Positions 46,880 to 56,226 of a stretch of DNA of 64,000 nucleotides are shown here, one piece after another (the stretch's first letter is position 1; each line of letters starts with the position of its first letter). Position numbers and translations under genes: made by a program. The stretch is taken from contig NZ_JACAKB010000015.1 of the NCBI RefSeq assembly GCF_030326305.1, forward strand, positions 1-64,000, given 5' to 3'. The notes below the pieces were generated by a model. It ran no database searches. It was not told the DNA's origin and was given only the letters and a program-made list of their open reading frames with translations. This DNA comes from Myroides odoratimimus. GTDB lineage: Bacteria; Bacteroidota; Bacteroidia; Flavobacteriales; Flavobacteriaceae.

Positions 46880-46935
46880 TATCAAGCGCTTTAGAAATAA
46901 AAGTTTATTTTTGCGTGTTATAAAAATGAAAAGTT

Positions 46936-47901
46936 TTGAAAATATCAAGAGAAATTAAAACAGCGATTTTAGTATTAGGAGCTATTGCTTTGTTCATTTG
47001 GGGTTACTCATTTTTAAAAGGGAGAAACATATTTGATAACAGTACTAGATTTTATGTAGAATACGATAATGTAGAAGGATTGACTACTTCTTCAACGGTT
47101 ACCATTAATGGTTTAGTCGTAGGGAAAGTATCTAAGATTGATTTAGATAATACTTCAGGCAAATTAAAAGTTGAGTTATTAATGACTCAAAAAGTCAATA
47201 TATCTAAGAATAGTGTAGCTAAGATTTACTCTCCTGGGTTATTAGGAGGTAAAGGCATTATGATAGATCCTTTATTTGGAGATACAAATTATGCTGAATC
47301 TGGACAAGTGCTAAAAGGAGAGGTAGTTTTAGATATGACTGAGAAGTTGACAAAACAAATCGAACCTTTACAGTTAAAAGTAGAAGAGGCTTTAGCTAAC
47401 TTAAATACGATGTTAGCTTCTGTTAATAATATAATGGATGAAAATACTCAACAGAGTTTAAAAAGTGCAATGACTCAATTAGATGGTACTTTAGCAGGTG
47501 CTAATAAGTTGATGGCTACTACTAATCAGATGGTTGCAGCGACTCAGCCTAAGTTAGACGGTACATTGACTAACTTAAATACGATGAGTAGTAACTTCGC
47601 TTCAATTTCTACAGATTTAAAAGCTTTGGATATCAAATCTACTTTTACTAACTTAGATAACGCTACTGCAAGTATGGATAAAATCATGGGAGATATCCAA
47701 GGTGGTAAGGGATCAGTTGGTAAATTATTGAAAGACGAACAATTATATAGTAACTTAGAAGGAGCAAGTAAAGAATTAGAAGCTTTATTACGCGACTTAA
47801 AAGAACACCCAAAACGTTATGTACACTTCTCTTTATTTGGTAAGAAAGCGACACCTTATCAAGCGACAGAAGAAGAAAAGAGTACAGAGGTTAAGGAATA
47901 A
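46936..47901 (+). CDS. MlaD/MCE family lipid-transport protein
   Basis: A 321-residue protein with one N-terminal TM helix (about 9-27) and one MCE domain (about 38-117: YVEYDNVEGLTTSSTVTINGLVVGKV). An amphipathic helical/coiled tail follows, and a C-terminal LLRDLKEHPKRYVHFSLFG motif common in this family. MCE proteins ferry lipids between envelope membranes as MlaFEDB-like complexes. The start is TTG at 46936; an ATG at 46926 is in another frame and gives only ten codons. Confidence 0.92.
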   Translation: MKISREIKTAILVLGAIALFIWGYSFLKGRNIFDNSTRFYVEYDNVEGLTTSSTVTINGLVVGKVSKIDLDNTSGKLKVELLMTQKVNISKNSVAKIYSPGLLGGKGIMIDPLFGDTNYAESGQVLKGEVVLDMTEKLTKQIEPLQLKVEEALANLNTMLASVNNIMDENTQQSLKSAMTQLDGTLAGANKLMATTNQMVAATQPKLDGTLTNLNTMSSNFASISTDLKALDIKSTFTNLDNATASMDKIMGDIQGGKGSVGKLLKDEQLYSNLEGASKELEALLRDLKEHPKRYVHFSLFGKKATPYQATEEEKSTEVKE

Positions 47902-47965
47902 TAAACTAAACAACTAAACCAACTAACAAGAAAAACTAACAATTACTGAAACAATTATTACGACT

Positions 47966-49291
47966 ATGGAGTATTTAGGCCAAGTATTATTTTTACTTCT
48001 TTTAGTTGTTGGGTTTGGATTCTTTATTAAAAATATAAAGAAACTAGTCCGCAACATCAAAATAGGAAGAGATATCGATCGAACAGATAATCCTTCAGCT
48101 CGTTGGAAAAATATGATCCGCGTAGCTTTAGGACAGTCTAAGATGGTAAAAAGACCTATCCCAGCTATCTTACATATTTTTGTATATGTAGGTTTTGTGA
48201 TTATTAATATTGAGATGTTAGAAATCATCGTTGATGGTTTGTTTGGTACACATCGAGTGTTTAGCTTCTTAGGTGTAGGCTATGATGCATTAATTGGAAT
48301 TTTTGAAGTATTAGCTTTCTTAGTTATCTTTGGAGTTATTGTATTCTGGATTCGTAGAAATGTGATAAAACTTAGACGTTTTAATCAACCAGAAATGGAA
48401 GGTTGGGCTAAGCGTGATGCGAATAATATTATCTACATTGAGACTGTGTTGATGTGTTTCTTTTTAATCATGAACGCTGCAGATTATTATCTTCAGAGTA
48501 TCGGCTATACACATTATACAGCAGTAGGATCATTCCCTATTTCTAGTTTTATCAGCCCTATATTTGATGGAGTTAATCCTGCAACAGTTGCATTCATTGA
48601 GCGTTTTTGTTGGTGGGGACACATAGTAGGGGTGATGTTGTTTATGAATTATTTATATTATTCAAAACACTTACACATCTTCTTAGCATTCCCAAATACA
48701 TATTATGCTAATTTGCAACCTCAAGGCGAGTTTAATAACTTAGAGTCTGTTAAGAAAGAAGTTTCTTTAATGATGGACCCTAATGCAGATCCATACGCTG
48801 CTCCGGCAGAACCAGTGGGGGAACCAGAGAAATTCGGTGCTCAAGATGTAATGGATTTAAACTGGGTACAGTTATTAAATGCTTATTCTTGTACTGAGTG
48901 TGGGCGTTGTACATCTTCTTGTCCTCAAAATACGACAGGTAAAAAGCTGTCTCCACGTAAGATAATGATGTCTACTCGTGACCGTTTAGAGGATGTAAGT
49001 AAGATATTAGATGCGAACAATGGTCAGTTTGTAGATGATGGTAAGACATTGTTAAACGACTATATCACACCAGAAGAATTATGGGCTTGTAATACATGTA
49101 ATGCATGTGTAGAAGAATGTCCTATAGACATTAGTCCACTTTCTATCATTATGGATATGCGTCGTTTCCTAGTTATGGAACAAAGTGCCGCTCCTGTAGA
49201 GTTAAACAACATGATGCAAAATGTTGAGAATAATGCTGCTCCATGGCAATATAGTCAAATGGACAGATTAAACTGGAAAGACGAAAACTAA
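47966..49291 (+). CDS. Membrane Fe-S protein, HdrC/NarI-like with two 4Fe-4S clusters
   Basis: A 441-residue protein with an N-terminal membrane part of about five TM helices (residues 1-240). A cytosolic ferredoxin-like domain has two cysteine groups, CTECGRCTSSCPQ (about 309-321) and CNTCNACVEECP (about 376-387), for two 4Fe-4S clusters. Such proteins pass electrons between a quinone pool and a partner disulfide- or lactate-type reductase. The next gene encodes the likely partner. Conserved in flavobacteria after the MCE gene; the physiological substrate is not known to me. Confidence 0.9.
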   Translation: MEYLGQVLFLLLLVVGFGFFIKNIKKLVRNIKIGRDIDRTDNPSARWKNMIRVALGQSKMVKRPIPAILHIFVYVGFVIINIEMLEIIVDGLFGTHRVFSFLGVGYDALIGIFEVLAFLVIFGVIVFWIRRNVIKLRRFNQPEMEGWAKRDANNIIYIETVLMCFFLIMNAADYYLQSIGYTHYTAVGSFPISSFISPIFDGVNPATVAFIERFCWWGHIVGVMLFMNYLYYSKHLHIFLAFPNTYYANLQPQGEFNNLESVKKEVSLMMDPNADPYAAPAEPVGEPEKFGAQDVMDLNWVQLLNAYSCTECGRCTSSCPQNTTGKKLSPRKIMMSTRDRLEDVSKILDANNGQFVDDGKTLLNDYITPEELWACNTCNACVEECPIDISPLSIIMDMRRFLVMEQSAAPVELNNMMQNVENNAAPWQYSQMDRLNWKDEN

Positions 49292-49303
49292 ACATTAACT
49301 ATC

Positions 49304-49324
49304 ATAATCCTTTTCTAGGATTAT
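49304..49324. other. Hairpin between the two Fe-S genes
   Basis: ATAATCCT (49304-49311) pairs with AGGATTAT (49317-49324) around a 5-nt loop in the 51-bp gap. There is no T tail; it may adjust relative expression or mRNA stability. Confidence 0.45.
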
Positions 49325-49342
49325 CTCAATAAACACAAGATT

Positions 49343-50134
49343 ATGTCAGCAAATTTAGTTGTGCCTACCATGGCCGAAATGATGGCAAGAGGAGAACAAC
49401 CAGAAGTATTATTCTGGGTTGGTTGTTCTGGAAGTTTTGACGATAGAGCAAAAAAGATTACAAAAGCATTCGTAAAGATATTAAATAAAGCAAACGTATC
49501 ATTTGCTGTACTTGGTACAGAAGAAGGATGTACTGGGGATCCAGCAAAGAGAGCAGGGAATGAGTTTGCATTCCAAATGCAAGCAATGATGAATATCCAA
49601 GTATTAGATGGATATGAAATTAAAAAAATCGTAACTGCTTGTCCTCACTGCTTTAATACACTTAAGAATGAGTACCCTGATTTGGGTGGTAAATATGAAG
49701 TTGTACACCATACTCAATTCTTGAAATCACTTTTAGATGATGGAAGATTGACTATAGAAGGTGGGCAATTTAAAGGGAAGAGAATTACTTTCCACGATCC
49801 ATGTTATTTAGGACGTGCTAATCAAGTTTATGAAGCTCCGCGTCAATTGATTGAAAAATTAGATGCAGAGTTAGTAGAAATGAAACGCTCTAGACAAAAT
49901 GGTTTCTGCTGTGGTGCTGGAGGTGCTCAACTTTTTAAAGAACCAGAACATGGAGATAAAGAAGTGCACGTAGAGCGTACAGAAGAGGCTATAGGGACTA
50001 ATGCAGAGATTATCGCTGCTGGGTGCCCTTTCTGTAATACAATGCTTACAGATGGAGTGAAGTTTAAAGAAAAAGAAAGCTCAGTAAAAGTACTAGACGT
50101 AGCTGAGTTAATCGCAAACGCAGAAGATTTATAA
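49343..50134 (+). CDS. CCG-domain Fe-S protein, HdrB/LutA-like
   Basis: A 263-residue protein with two Cys-rich CCG-type motifs. They appear as CTGDPAKRAGNE followed by CPHCFNTLKNEYP, and FHDPCYLGRANQ followed by GFCCGAGGAQLF and AGCPFCNTM. This is the fold of heterodisulfide reductase HdrB and the LutA/GlcF subunits, which bind unusual Fe-S clusters. It probably forms a complex with the preceding membrane protein. The acceptor or donor is unknown. Confidence 0.9.
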   Translation: MSANLVVPTMAEMMARGEQPEVLFWVGCSGSFDDRAKKITKAFVKILNKANVSFAVLGTEEGCTGDPAKRAGNEFAFQMQAMMNIQVLDGYEIKKIVTACPHCFNTLKNEYPDLGGKYEVVHHTQFLKSLLDDGRLTIEGGQFKGKRITFHDPCYLGRANQVYEAPRQLIEKLDAELVEMKRSRQNGFCCGAGGAQLFKEPEHGDKEVHVERTEEAIGTNAEIIAAGCPFCNTMLTDGVKFKEKESSVKVLDVAELIANAEDL

Positions 50135-50137
50135 AAT

Positions 50138-50623
50138 ATGTTTAAACCATTTGAAGAAATGCCTGATCATTCGAGAGTTTGGATTTACCAATCTAATCGT
50201 AAGTTCTCAGATGAAGAGGTTCAAGATATAGATAAGGATTTAGCTGCTTTTACAGCAGAGTGGGCAGCGCATGCTACACCATTAGAATCTTCTTATAAGA
50301 TATTTTACAATAGATTTATTGTATTAACAGTAGATCAAGATATACACCCTGCTTCAGGATGTTCAATAGATGCTTCAGTTCGTGTGATTCAAGATATTGA
50401 ACAAAAGTATAATGTAGACTTACTAGATAAGATGAATGTTACTTATAAAACAGGAGAATTCATTGCTTTTAAAACTTTATTAGAATTTAAAGATTTAGTA
50501 AAGTCTAAGTCTGTATCAGCTAATACAATTGTATTCAATAATTTAGTAAATGATTTAGGAGAGTTTAGAGAATTTTGGGAAGTTCCAGCATCTGAAAGTT
50601 GGCATTCACGTTTTTTTAAATAG
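50138..50623 (+). CDS. Conserved Bacteroidota protein, unknown function
   Basis: A 161-residue soluble protein 3 bp after the HdrB-like gene, so surely co-expressed. Databases often name relatives ABC transporter ATPase, but no Walker A, Walker B or ABC signature is visible; I consider that name unsupported. Seen features are WIYQSNRKFSDEEV, TPLESSYKIFYNRFIVLTVD and a conserved-looking ASGCSIDASVRVIQ with a single Cys. A link to the Fe-S pair is inferred from order. Confidence 0.8.
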   Translation: MFKPFEEMPDHSRVWIYQSNRKFSDEEVQDIDKDLAAFTAEWAAHATPLESSYKIFYNRFIVLTVDQDIHPASGCSIDASVRVIQDIEQKYNVDLLDKMNVTYKTGEFIAFKTLLEFKDLVKSKSVSANTIVFNNLVNDLGEFREFWEVPASESWHSRFFK

Positions 50624-50649
50624 ATTCTAATATTTATATTTACGATATC

Positions 50650-50689
50650 AAAATCACCATCAAATAGACTTTTGATGGTGATTTTTTTT
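50650..50689 (+). terminator. Strong terminator after the Fe-S operon
   Basis: AAAATCACCATCAAA (50650-50664), loop TAGACT, TTTGATGGTGATTTT (50671-50685), then more T. Confidence 0.92.
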
Positions 50690-50707
50690 GACCTAAAATA
50701 AAAACTA

Positions 50708-53578
50708 ATGAAAAGATTGACTGTTGTACTACTTCTTGTAGCTTCTAGTGCGTTTGGACAGGTTAAGTTTAATCAAGCTAGACAGAAACAATGGGTAGAT
50801 AGTGTATATAATACGTTGAATTTAGAGGAAAGAATAGGACAGCTGTTTATGGTTGCGGCTTACTCTAATAAAAATGAGACTCATGTACAGAGTTTAGAGA
50901 AACTTGTGCAAGAACAGCATATTGGAGGATTAATTTTCTTTCAAGGTGGACCTGTTCGTCAAGCAGAAATGACTAATCGTTTACAGACTTTAAGTAAGGT
51001 ACCTATGTTAGTGGGTATAGATGGAGAGTGGGGACTGAGTATGCGTTTAGAAGATACTTATCGTTTCCCTTATAATATGACATTGGGTGCTGTTCAAGAT
51101 ATGGACTTGATTTATCAAGTGGGAGAAGCGATGGCTAAACAAACCAAACGCTTAGGTATGCAGTTTAACTTTGGGCCTGTATTAGATATTAATATTAATC
51201 CAAAGAATCCTATTATCGGAGTGCGTTCTTTTGGTGAGACGAGAGAGATAGTAACAGATCGCGCTAGTGCCTTTATGCAGGGATATCAGAGTCAAGATAT
51301 TTTCGCAACAGGAAAACACTTTCCTGGACACGGTGATACTTCTACAGATTCACATCACAAATTGCCTGTAATAGACTTTGATAAAGGGCGCTTAAATAAA
51401 GTTGAATTTTATCCGTATAAAAAGTTATTTGAAGAAGGGCTGTCTAGTGTGATGATAGGTCACTTAAATCTACCCGCTTATGAACCTAATGATATTCCTA
51501 CTTCTTTATCTCATAATATTGTAACGAAGTTGTTGAAAGAGGAGTTAGGTTTTGAAGGACTGATCTTTACTGATGCTTTAAATATGAAAGCTGCAACAAG
51601 TTTTTTAAAACCTGGAGAAGTAGATTTAGCCGCTTTTAAAGCAGGAAATGACTTATTACTTTTCTCTGAAGATGTACCTACTGCTCTAACGAATATATTA
51701 GCTGCTTATAATGCAGGAGAAATATCAGAAGAACGCCTTTCTCATTCAGTAAAGAAGGTTTTGGCTTATAAGTATAAATCTGGTATGACGAAATTTTCTG
51801 CAATTGAAACAGGTAGCTTAATTAAGGATTTGAATGCTCCAGTTTACGATGATTTAAATCAGAAGTTGTATGAAGAAGCAATGACTTTAACGAAGAATGA
51901 AGATAGGTTAGTTCCTTTTAAACATTTAGAAAAACAAAAGATAGCTTATGTAAAGTTAGGAGATGATGATGGTAGTCACTTCTTAAGTATGTTACAAAAT
52001 TATGATGATGTAATAGAAATTACAGGAGATAGCTTAGAAGATCTTTCTGCGTTTACAACTATTATTGTAGGATATCACAAGGTTGATAATCCATGGCGTA
52101 AGCACGATATGTCAGACACAGAGAAGGCAACTTTACGTAATTTAGCCGCTAGAAAGAATACTGTGTTAGTATCTTTTGCTAAACCGTATGCGCTTGAGTC
52201 AATGCCTTTAGATAAAGTAAATACTGTGTTAGTAGGGTATCAGAATAATAAATTTGCTCAGCAAGCTGCCGCTCAAGTATTATTTGGGGCTATAGGAGCT
52301 AAAGGAAAGTTACCAGTTTCTATCAGTGGTTCTTTCGCTGTTGGTACAGGACTTAAAACCAAGGCTATTGATCGCTTAGGTTTTTCTACTGCAGCAAATG
52401 AAGGGATGGATCCTGATGTGTTAAATGGAATTGATGCTATTGCTCAAGGAGCAATAGATAAACAATATACACCAGGTATTCAGGTAGTAGTGGCTCGTCA
52501 TGGTAAAGTAGTATATCAAAAAGCTTTTGGACATCATACTTATGATAATAGCACAAAGGTCTTAAATACAGATCTATATGATTTAGCTTCTTTAACTAAG
52601 ATCTTAGGAACGTTGCCAGTATTGGTAAAGATGTATGATGATCATAAGGTAAGAATGGAAACTAAACTTGGACAGATGTTGCCAATGTTTAAACATACAG
52701 ATAAAGAAGATATTACTTTTAAAGAGTTGTTGACACATCAGTCAGGTTTACCAGCTTGGATTCCTTTTTATAAACGCACTCTAGCAGAGAATAATAGACC
52801 TGATCCGAGTTTGTATAGCTTCTTCTACACTCCAGAGTATCCTACTCAAGTGTCAGAGAATTTATATATTAAAAAAGGGTATACAAATGAAATCCTACAA
52901 CAAATAGCAGATTCTAAATTATCTAAAAAGGAATATAAGTATAGTGATTTAGGGTTTATTATGATGAAGGAGTTTGTAGAGAGTAAATATCACAAGACAC
53001 TTGATCAAGTAGTGGAAAGTGAGTATTATAATAAGATGGGAGCTTGGCGTTTAACTTATTTGCCATTGCGTAAATTTGACTTGAATGTAATTCCTCCTAC
53101 TGAAATAGATAATTATTATCGTTATACCACTGTACAAGGGTATGTGCATGATATGGGAGCAGCTATGCAAGGTGGTGTTGCTGGGCATGCAGGGTTATTT
53201 GGATCAGCGTTAGATGTTGCTAAAATGATGCAGTTATATCTGAATAAAGGGGAATACGGAGGTGATCGTTTCTTCTCAGAAGATACTTTTAATACATTTA
53301 ATGAGTGTGCTTATTGTAGTAAAGGTAGTAGAAGGGGAATAGGATTCGATAAACCGCAAAAGCCAGGTTCTCCTGGTCCAACATGTGGATGTGCTTCAAT
53401 GTCTAGTTTTGGACATACTGGGTTTACAGGAACAATGGCTTGGGCTGACCCTGATAAAGATTTAGTATTTGTATTTTTATCTAATAGGACTTATCCAGAT
53501 AGCAATGTAAATAATTTATCAAAAGCTAATATTAGAGAAGATATTCAAAAGGTAATTTACGAGTCTATCATAAAGTAA
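50708..53578 (+). CDS. GH3 beta-N-acetylhexosaminidase fused to a serine beta-lactamase-fold domain
   Basis: A 956-residue secreted fusion (signal peptide about 1-17). Residues about 35-360 are a GH3 (NagZ-type) barrel with KHFPGHGDT (203-211), the NagZ-type D214/H216 acid-base dyad and nucleophile D289 in FTDALNMKA. A GH3 C-terminal domain follows (about 385-545). Residues about 585-956 form a class C beta-lactamase/esterase fold with the SxxK serine S628-L-T-K631 and a YSDLGF Tyr motif. Such fusions occur in Bacteroidota and are thought to act on peptidoglycan fragments, one half cleaving GlcNAc and the other perhaps a peptide or ester bond. Confidence 0.93.
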   Translation: MKRLTVVLLLVASSAFGQVKFNQARQKQWVDSVYNTLNLEERIGQLFMVAAYSNKNETHVQSLEKLVQEQHIGGLIFFQGGPVRQAEMTNRLQTLSKVPMLVGIDGEWGLSMRLEDTYRFPYNMTLGAVQDMDLIYQVGEAMAKQTKRLGMQFNFGPVLDININPKNPIIGVRSFGETREIVTDRASAFMQGYQSQDIFATGKHFPGHGDTSTDSHHKLPVIDFDKGRLNKVEFYPYKKLFEEGLSSVMIGHLNLPAYEPNDIPTSLSHNIVTKLLKEELGFEGLIFTDALNMKAATSFLKPGEVDLAAFKAGNDLLLFSEDVPTALTNILAAYNAGEISEERLSHSVKKVLAYKYKSGMTKFSAIETGSLIKDLNAPVYDDLNQKLYEEAMTLTKNEDRLVPFKHLEKQKIAYVKLGDDDGSHFLSMLQNYDDVIEITGDSLEDLSAFTTIIVGYHKVDNPWRKHDMSDTEKATLRNLAARKNTVLVSFAKPYALESMPLDKVNTVLVGYQNNKFAQQAAAQVLFGAIGAKGKLPVSISGSFAVGTGLKTKAIDRLGFSTAANEGMDPDVLNGIDAIAQGAIDKQYTPGIQVVVARHGKVVYQKAFGHHTYDNSTKVLNTDLYDLASLTKILGTLPVLVKMYDDHKVRMETKLGQMLPMFKHTDKEDITFKELLTHQSGLPAWIPFYKRTLAENNRPDPSLYSFFYTPEYPTQVSENLYIKKGYTNEILQQIADSKLSKKEYKYSDLGFIMMKEFVESKYHKTLDQVVESEYYNKMGAWRLTYLPLRKFDLNVIPPTEIDNYYRYTTVQGYVHDMGAAMQGGVAGHAGLFGSALDVAKMMQLYLNKGEYGGDRFFSEDTFNTFNECAYCSKGSRRGIGFDKPQKPGSPGPTCGCASMSSFGHTGFTGTMAWADPDKDLVFVFLSNRTYPDSNVNNLSKANIREDIQKVIYESIIK

Positions 53579-53597
53579 ACAGAAATATGACGTAAAG

Positions 53598-53622
53598 GCG
53601 TAGCGATGGCTACGCTTTTTTT
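53598..53622 (+). terminator. Terminator of the GH3 fusion gene
   Basis: GCGTAGC (53598-53604), loop GATG, GCTACGC (53609-53615), then seven T. Confidence 0.9.
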
Positions 53623-53802
53623 ATGAACTGTATTTAGAGCTTAGTTGTTATCTAGTTTGTTATGAGTAAGTTGAATAATTATGTCATTGTGTTCTTGTGA
53701 TACAAATAGTAATATCTTGATTTGGTAATTTGTTGATATTGTGCTTGTTAATAGTCAGTATAAATAAGCTAATTAGACTTGTTAAAAATAAAGTTGTATT
53801 TC

Positions 53803-53834
53803 TTTGGTTTTTACTAACATGACCAATACTTTTG
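53803..53834 (+). promoter_or_regulatory. Bacteroidota-type promoter of the TonB receptor
   Basis: TTTG (53803-53806), 20 nt, TACTTTTG (53827-53834) fits the TTTG-N19..21-TAnnTTTG consensus exactly, 22 bp before the start codon. No clear Fur box was seen around it. Confidence 0.65.
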
Positions 53835-53856
53835 TTATTTAAAATTAATTTAAATA

Positions 53857-56217
53857 ATGAGACCGTTTAAGGAAGTATTTTTTTGTTTTTTACTACTTCT
53901 GTTACCTTGTTTAGTAAATGCTCAAGGAACTGTAGGTAAAGTAAAAGGAATCGTTTATGATTCACAGAAAACTCCCATTATAGGAGTATCTGTTTCTATT
54001 AAAGGAAGTACAATTGGCGTTCAGACAGATCTAGATGGGAAGTTTGAATTACAGCACACAACAGGACAACATATAATACTGTTTAATTATGTAGGTATGG
54101 TTGAAGAGAGCAGAACTGTTCAATTTAATACAAGTCCAAAATCATTGAGTATTACTATGCAAGATGAGCCTTCTGTATTAGATGATGTTGTGGTTAGTGT
54201 AAAAGGTAAAGTAGATGCTTTAAAAGAGCAAGCTTTTACAGTAAGCGCTGTAGATATGCAAAAGATAGCTAATAGTACTTATGATTTAAATCAAATACTA
54301 AACAAAAGTAGCGGTATCAAAGTTAGACAGCAAGGTGGTGTAGGGTCTGATTATAATTTTTCTGTAAACGGAATGTCTGGAAAAGCAGTTAAGTTTTTTG
54401 TAGACGGAGTTCCATTAGAGATGTTAGGTAAAGGAGTGGATATGAATACACTTCCTATTAATATGGCTCAACGTGTAGAGATATATAAAGGAGTTGTCCC
54501 TGTTCATTTGAGCACTGATGCTATGGGAGGTGCAGTCGATATTATCACGAATGGTAATTCTAAAGATTACTTAGATGCTAGTTATATGACTGGATCTTTT
54601 AATACCCATAAAGTTAATTTAAATGGACAATTAAAAGATAAGGGTACTGGAATTATAATGAGACTGAATAGTGCTTATAATTACTCGGATAATGATTATA
54701 AGATGCGTGATATGAAGATCTATAATCCCCAAGCTGAGAAGTATGAATACAGAGATGTAAAACGTTTCAATGATCGCTACAAATCTTTATTTGTAATGGC
54801 AGAATTGGGAATAGAGGATAAGTCATGGGCTGATATGTTATTCGTAGGAGTGTCACATTCTTTATTTGATAAACAAATTCAGACAGGATCTAATCAAGAG
54901 ATTGTGTATGGAGGAGTGAAGAGAGAAGGAGATGCGAATAATTACTTTTTAAAATATAAGAAGAAAGATCTATTGAACGATCGCTTTGATATCAATTATT
55001 ATTTAGGGTATTCTAAGAGTTTAGAAAAAGGAACGGATACTTTAATGAGAAAATACAGTTGGGATGGAAGTTATGTTCCTGCTGCAGGAAGTGAGCTTAC
55101 TAACCCTTCTTTAAGTAGACAACACAGAGACCGTGTATTCTCTCAATTAACTACAGAGTATAGAATAAGTGATTCTCACAAGTTTAACTTTAATTATATG
55201 TTAGATTATGTGAAGAATCAATCTTATAATTTATTATACGATAAGAGAGAAGATGCTTATCCAACGAAAATGACAAAACAGATTTTCTCTATTAACTATC
55301 AACAAGATTGGTTTGATAAGAGATGGACTAATGTGTTTTTTGGAAAGTATTACTTAGTTGATTTAGATAAGACTGTCTTTGACTCTTCTACACGTAAGGA
55401 TGTACCTGTTAAAAATCAATCAGGAAATTGGGGATATGGTATAGCGAGTACTTTTAAAATTACCAATGAACTAGGTTTAAAAGCTTCTTTTGAAAAATCA
55501 TTCCGTTTATTAGAACCAGAAGAAATATTTGGTGATGGAGTGTCTATTACTAGTAACTTAGCTCTACGTCCTGAGAGCAGTAATAACTTCAACTTAGGGG
55601 TGTATTATAGCCAGCGTTTTGATGATCACTTCGTACGTTTTGATGCAGCAGGATATATTAGAGATACGAAGGATTATATTTATACAGTACCTAATTTATT
55701 CAATAGTACTTTTAAATATGAGAACTTATCTAATATCTTTACTAGAGGAGTAGAAGGAGAATTTAACTACCAGTATAAGAATATTCTTAATATCATGGCG
55801 AATATTACTTATAACTATGCTTATGACAATACGAAATACGCTAATAATAGTGATAATGTAGAGTCTGCTACTTATAAAAAAGAAGTGCCAAACCAGCCTT
55901 GGTTATATGGTAATATAGATGTTAGTATAGGACAAGATGATTGGTTCCAAAAAGATTCTCGTATTGAGTTAACTTATGGGGTATCTATGACAGAGTGGTT
56001 CTATAAAAACTGGCAGTCTTATGGAAACAAAAAGAATATTCCAACGATCCCTCGCCAGACATTACACGATGTAGGAATCAATTATTCGATAGCAAAAGGG
56101 AAGTATAATTTTGCTTTGAATTGTACTAATATTGGAAATGCTCTTGCTTATGACAACTTTAAACTTCAAAAACAAGGTAGAGCATTTTATTTCAAATTCA
56201 GATATTCTTTAAAATAG
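53857..56217 (+). CDS. TonB-dependent receptor (XusA-like)
   Basis: A 786-residue outer-membrane receptor. A signal peptide (about 1-22, ending NAQ) precedes a carboxypeptidase-D-like regulatory domain (about 28-105: GIVYDSQKTPIIGVSVSIKGS). A plug follows (about 118-225, with FFVDGVPLEML and AMGGAVDI) and then a 22-strand-type barrel ending FYFKFRYSLK. No SusD gene follows; instead a DUF4374 lipoprotein is next, the pairing of the XusA/XusB xenosiderophore system. Iron-siderophore uptake is therefore the best inference. The substrate is not shown directly. Confidence 0.92.
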   Translation: MRPFKEVFFCFLLLLLPCLVNAQGTVGKVKGIVYDSQKTPIIGVSVSIKGSTIGVQTDLDGKFELQHTTGQHIILFNYVGMVEESRTVQFNTSPKSLSITMQDEPSVLDDVVVSVKGKVDALKEQAFTVSAVDMQKIANSTYDLNQILNKSSGIKVRQQGGVGSDYNFSVNGMSGKAVKFFVDGVPLEMLGKGVDMNTLPINMAQRVEIYKGVVPVHLSTDAMGGAVDIITNGNSKDYLDASYMTGSFNTHKVNLNGQLKDKGTGIIMRLNSAYNYSDNDYKMRDMKIYNPQAEKYEYRDVKRFNDRYKSLFVMAELGIEDKSWADMLFVGVSHSLFDKQIQTGSNQEIVYGGVKREGDANNYFLKYKKKDLLNDRFDINYYLGYSKSLEKGTDTLMRKYSWDGSYVPAAGSELTNPSLSRQHRDRVFSQLTTEYRISDSHKFNFNYMLDYVKNQSYNLLYDKREDAYPTKMTKQIFSINYQQDWFDKRWTNVFFGKYYLVDLDKTVFDSSTRKDVPVKNQSGNWGYGIASTFKITNELGLKASFEKSFRLLEPEEIFGDGVSITSNLALRPESSNNFNLGVYYSQRFDDHFVRFDAAGYIRDTKDYIYTVPNLFNSTFKYENLSNIFTRGVEGEFNYQYKNILNIMANITYNYAYDNTKYANNSDNVESATYKKEVPNQPWLYGNIDVSIGQDDWFQKDSRIELTYGVSMTEWFYKNWQSYGNKKNIPTIPRQTLHDVGINYSIAKGKYNFALNCTNIGNALAYDNFKLQKQGRAFYFKFRYSLK

Positions 56218-56226
56218 ACATTACAG

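Noticed and set aside
50138-50623. Name ABC transporter ATPase for the 161-aa protein
   Set aside because: No Walker A, Walker B, Q-loop or LSGGQ motif is visible and the protein is too short for an ABC nucleotide-binding domain.
53623-53856. Fur box upstream of the TonB receptor
   Set aside because: No 19-bp GATAAT-type inverted repeat was convincing in this AT-rich sequence, so none was annotated.
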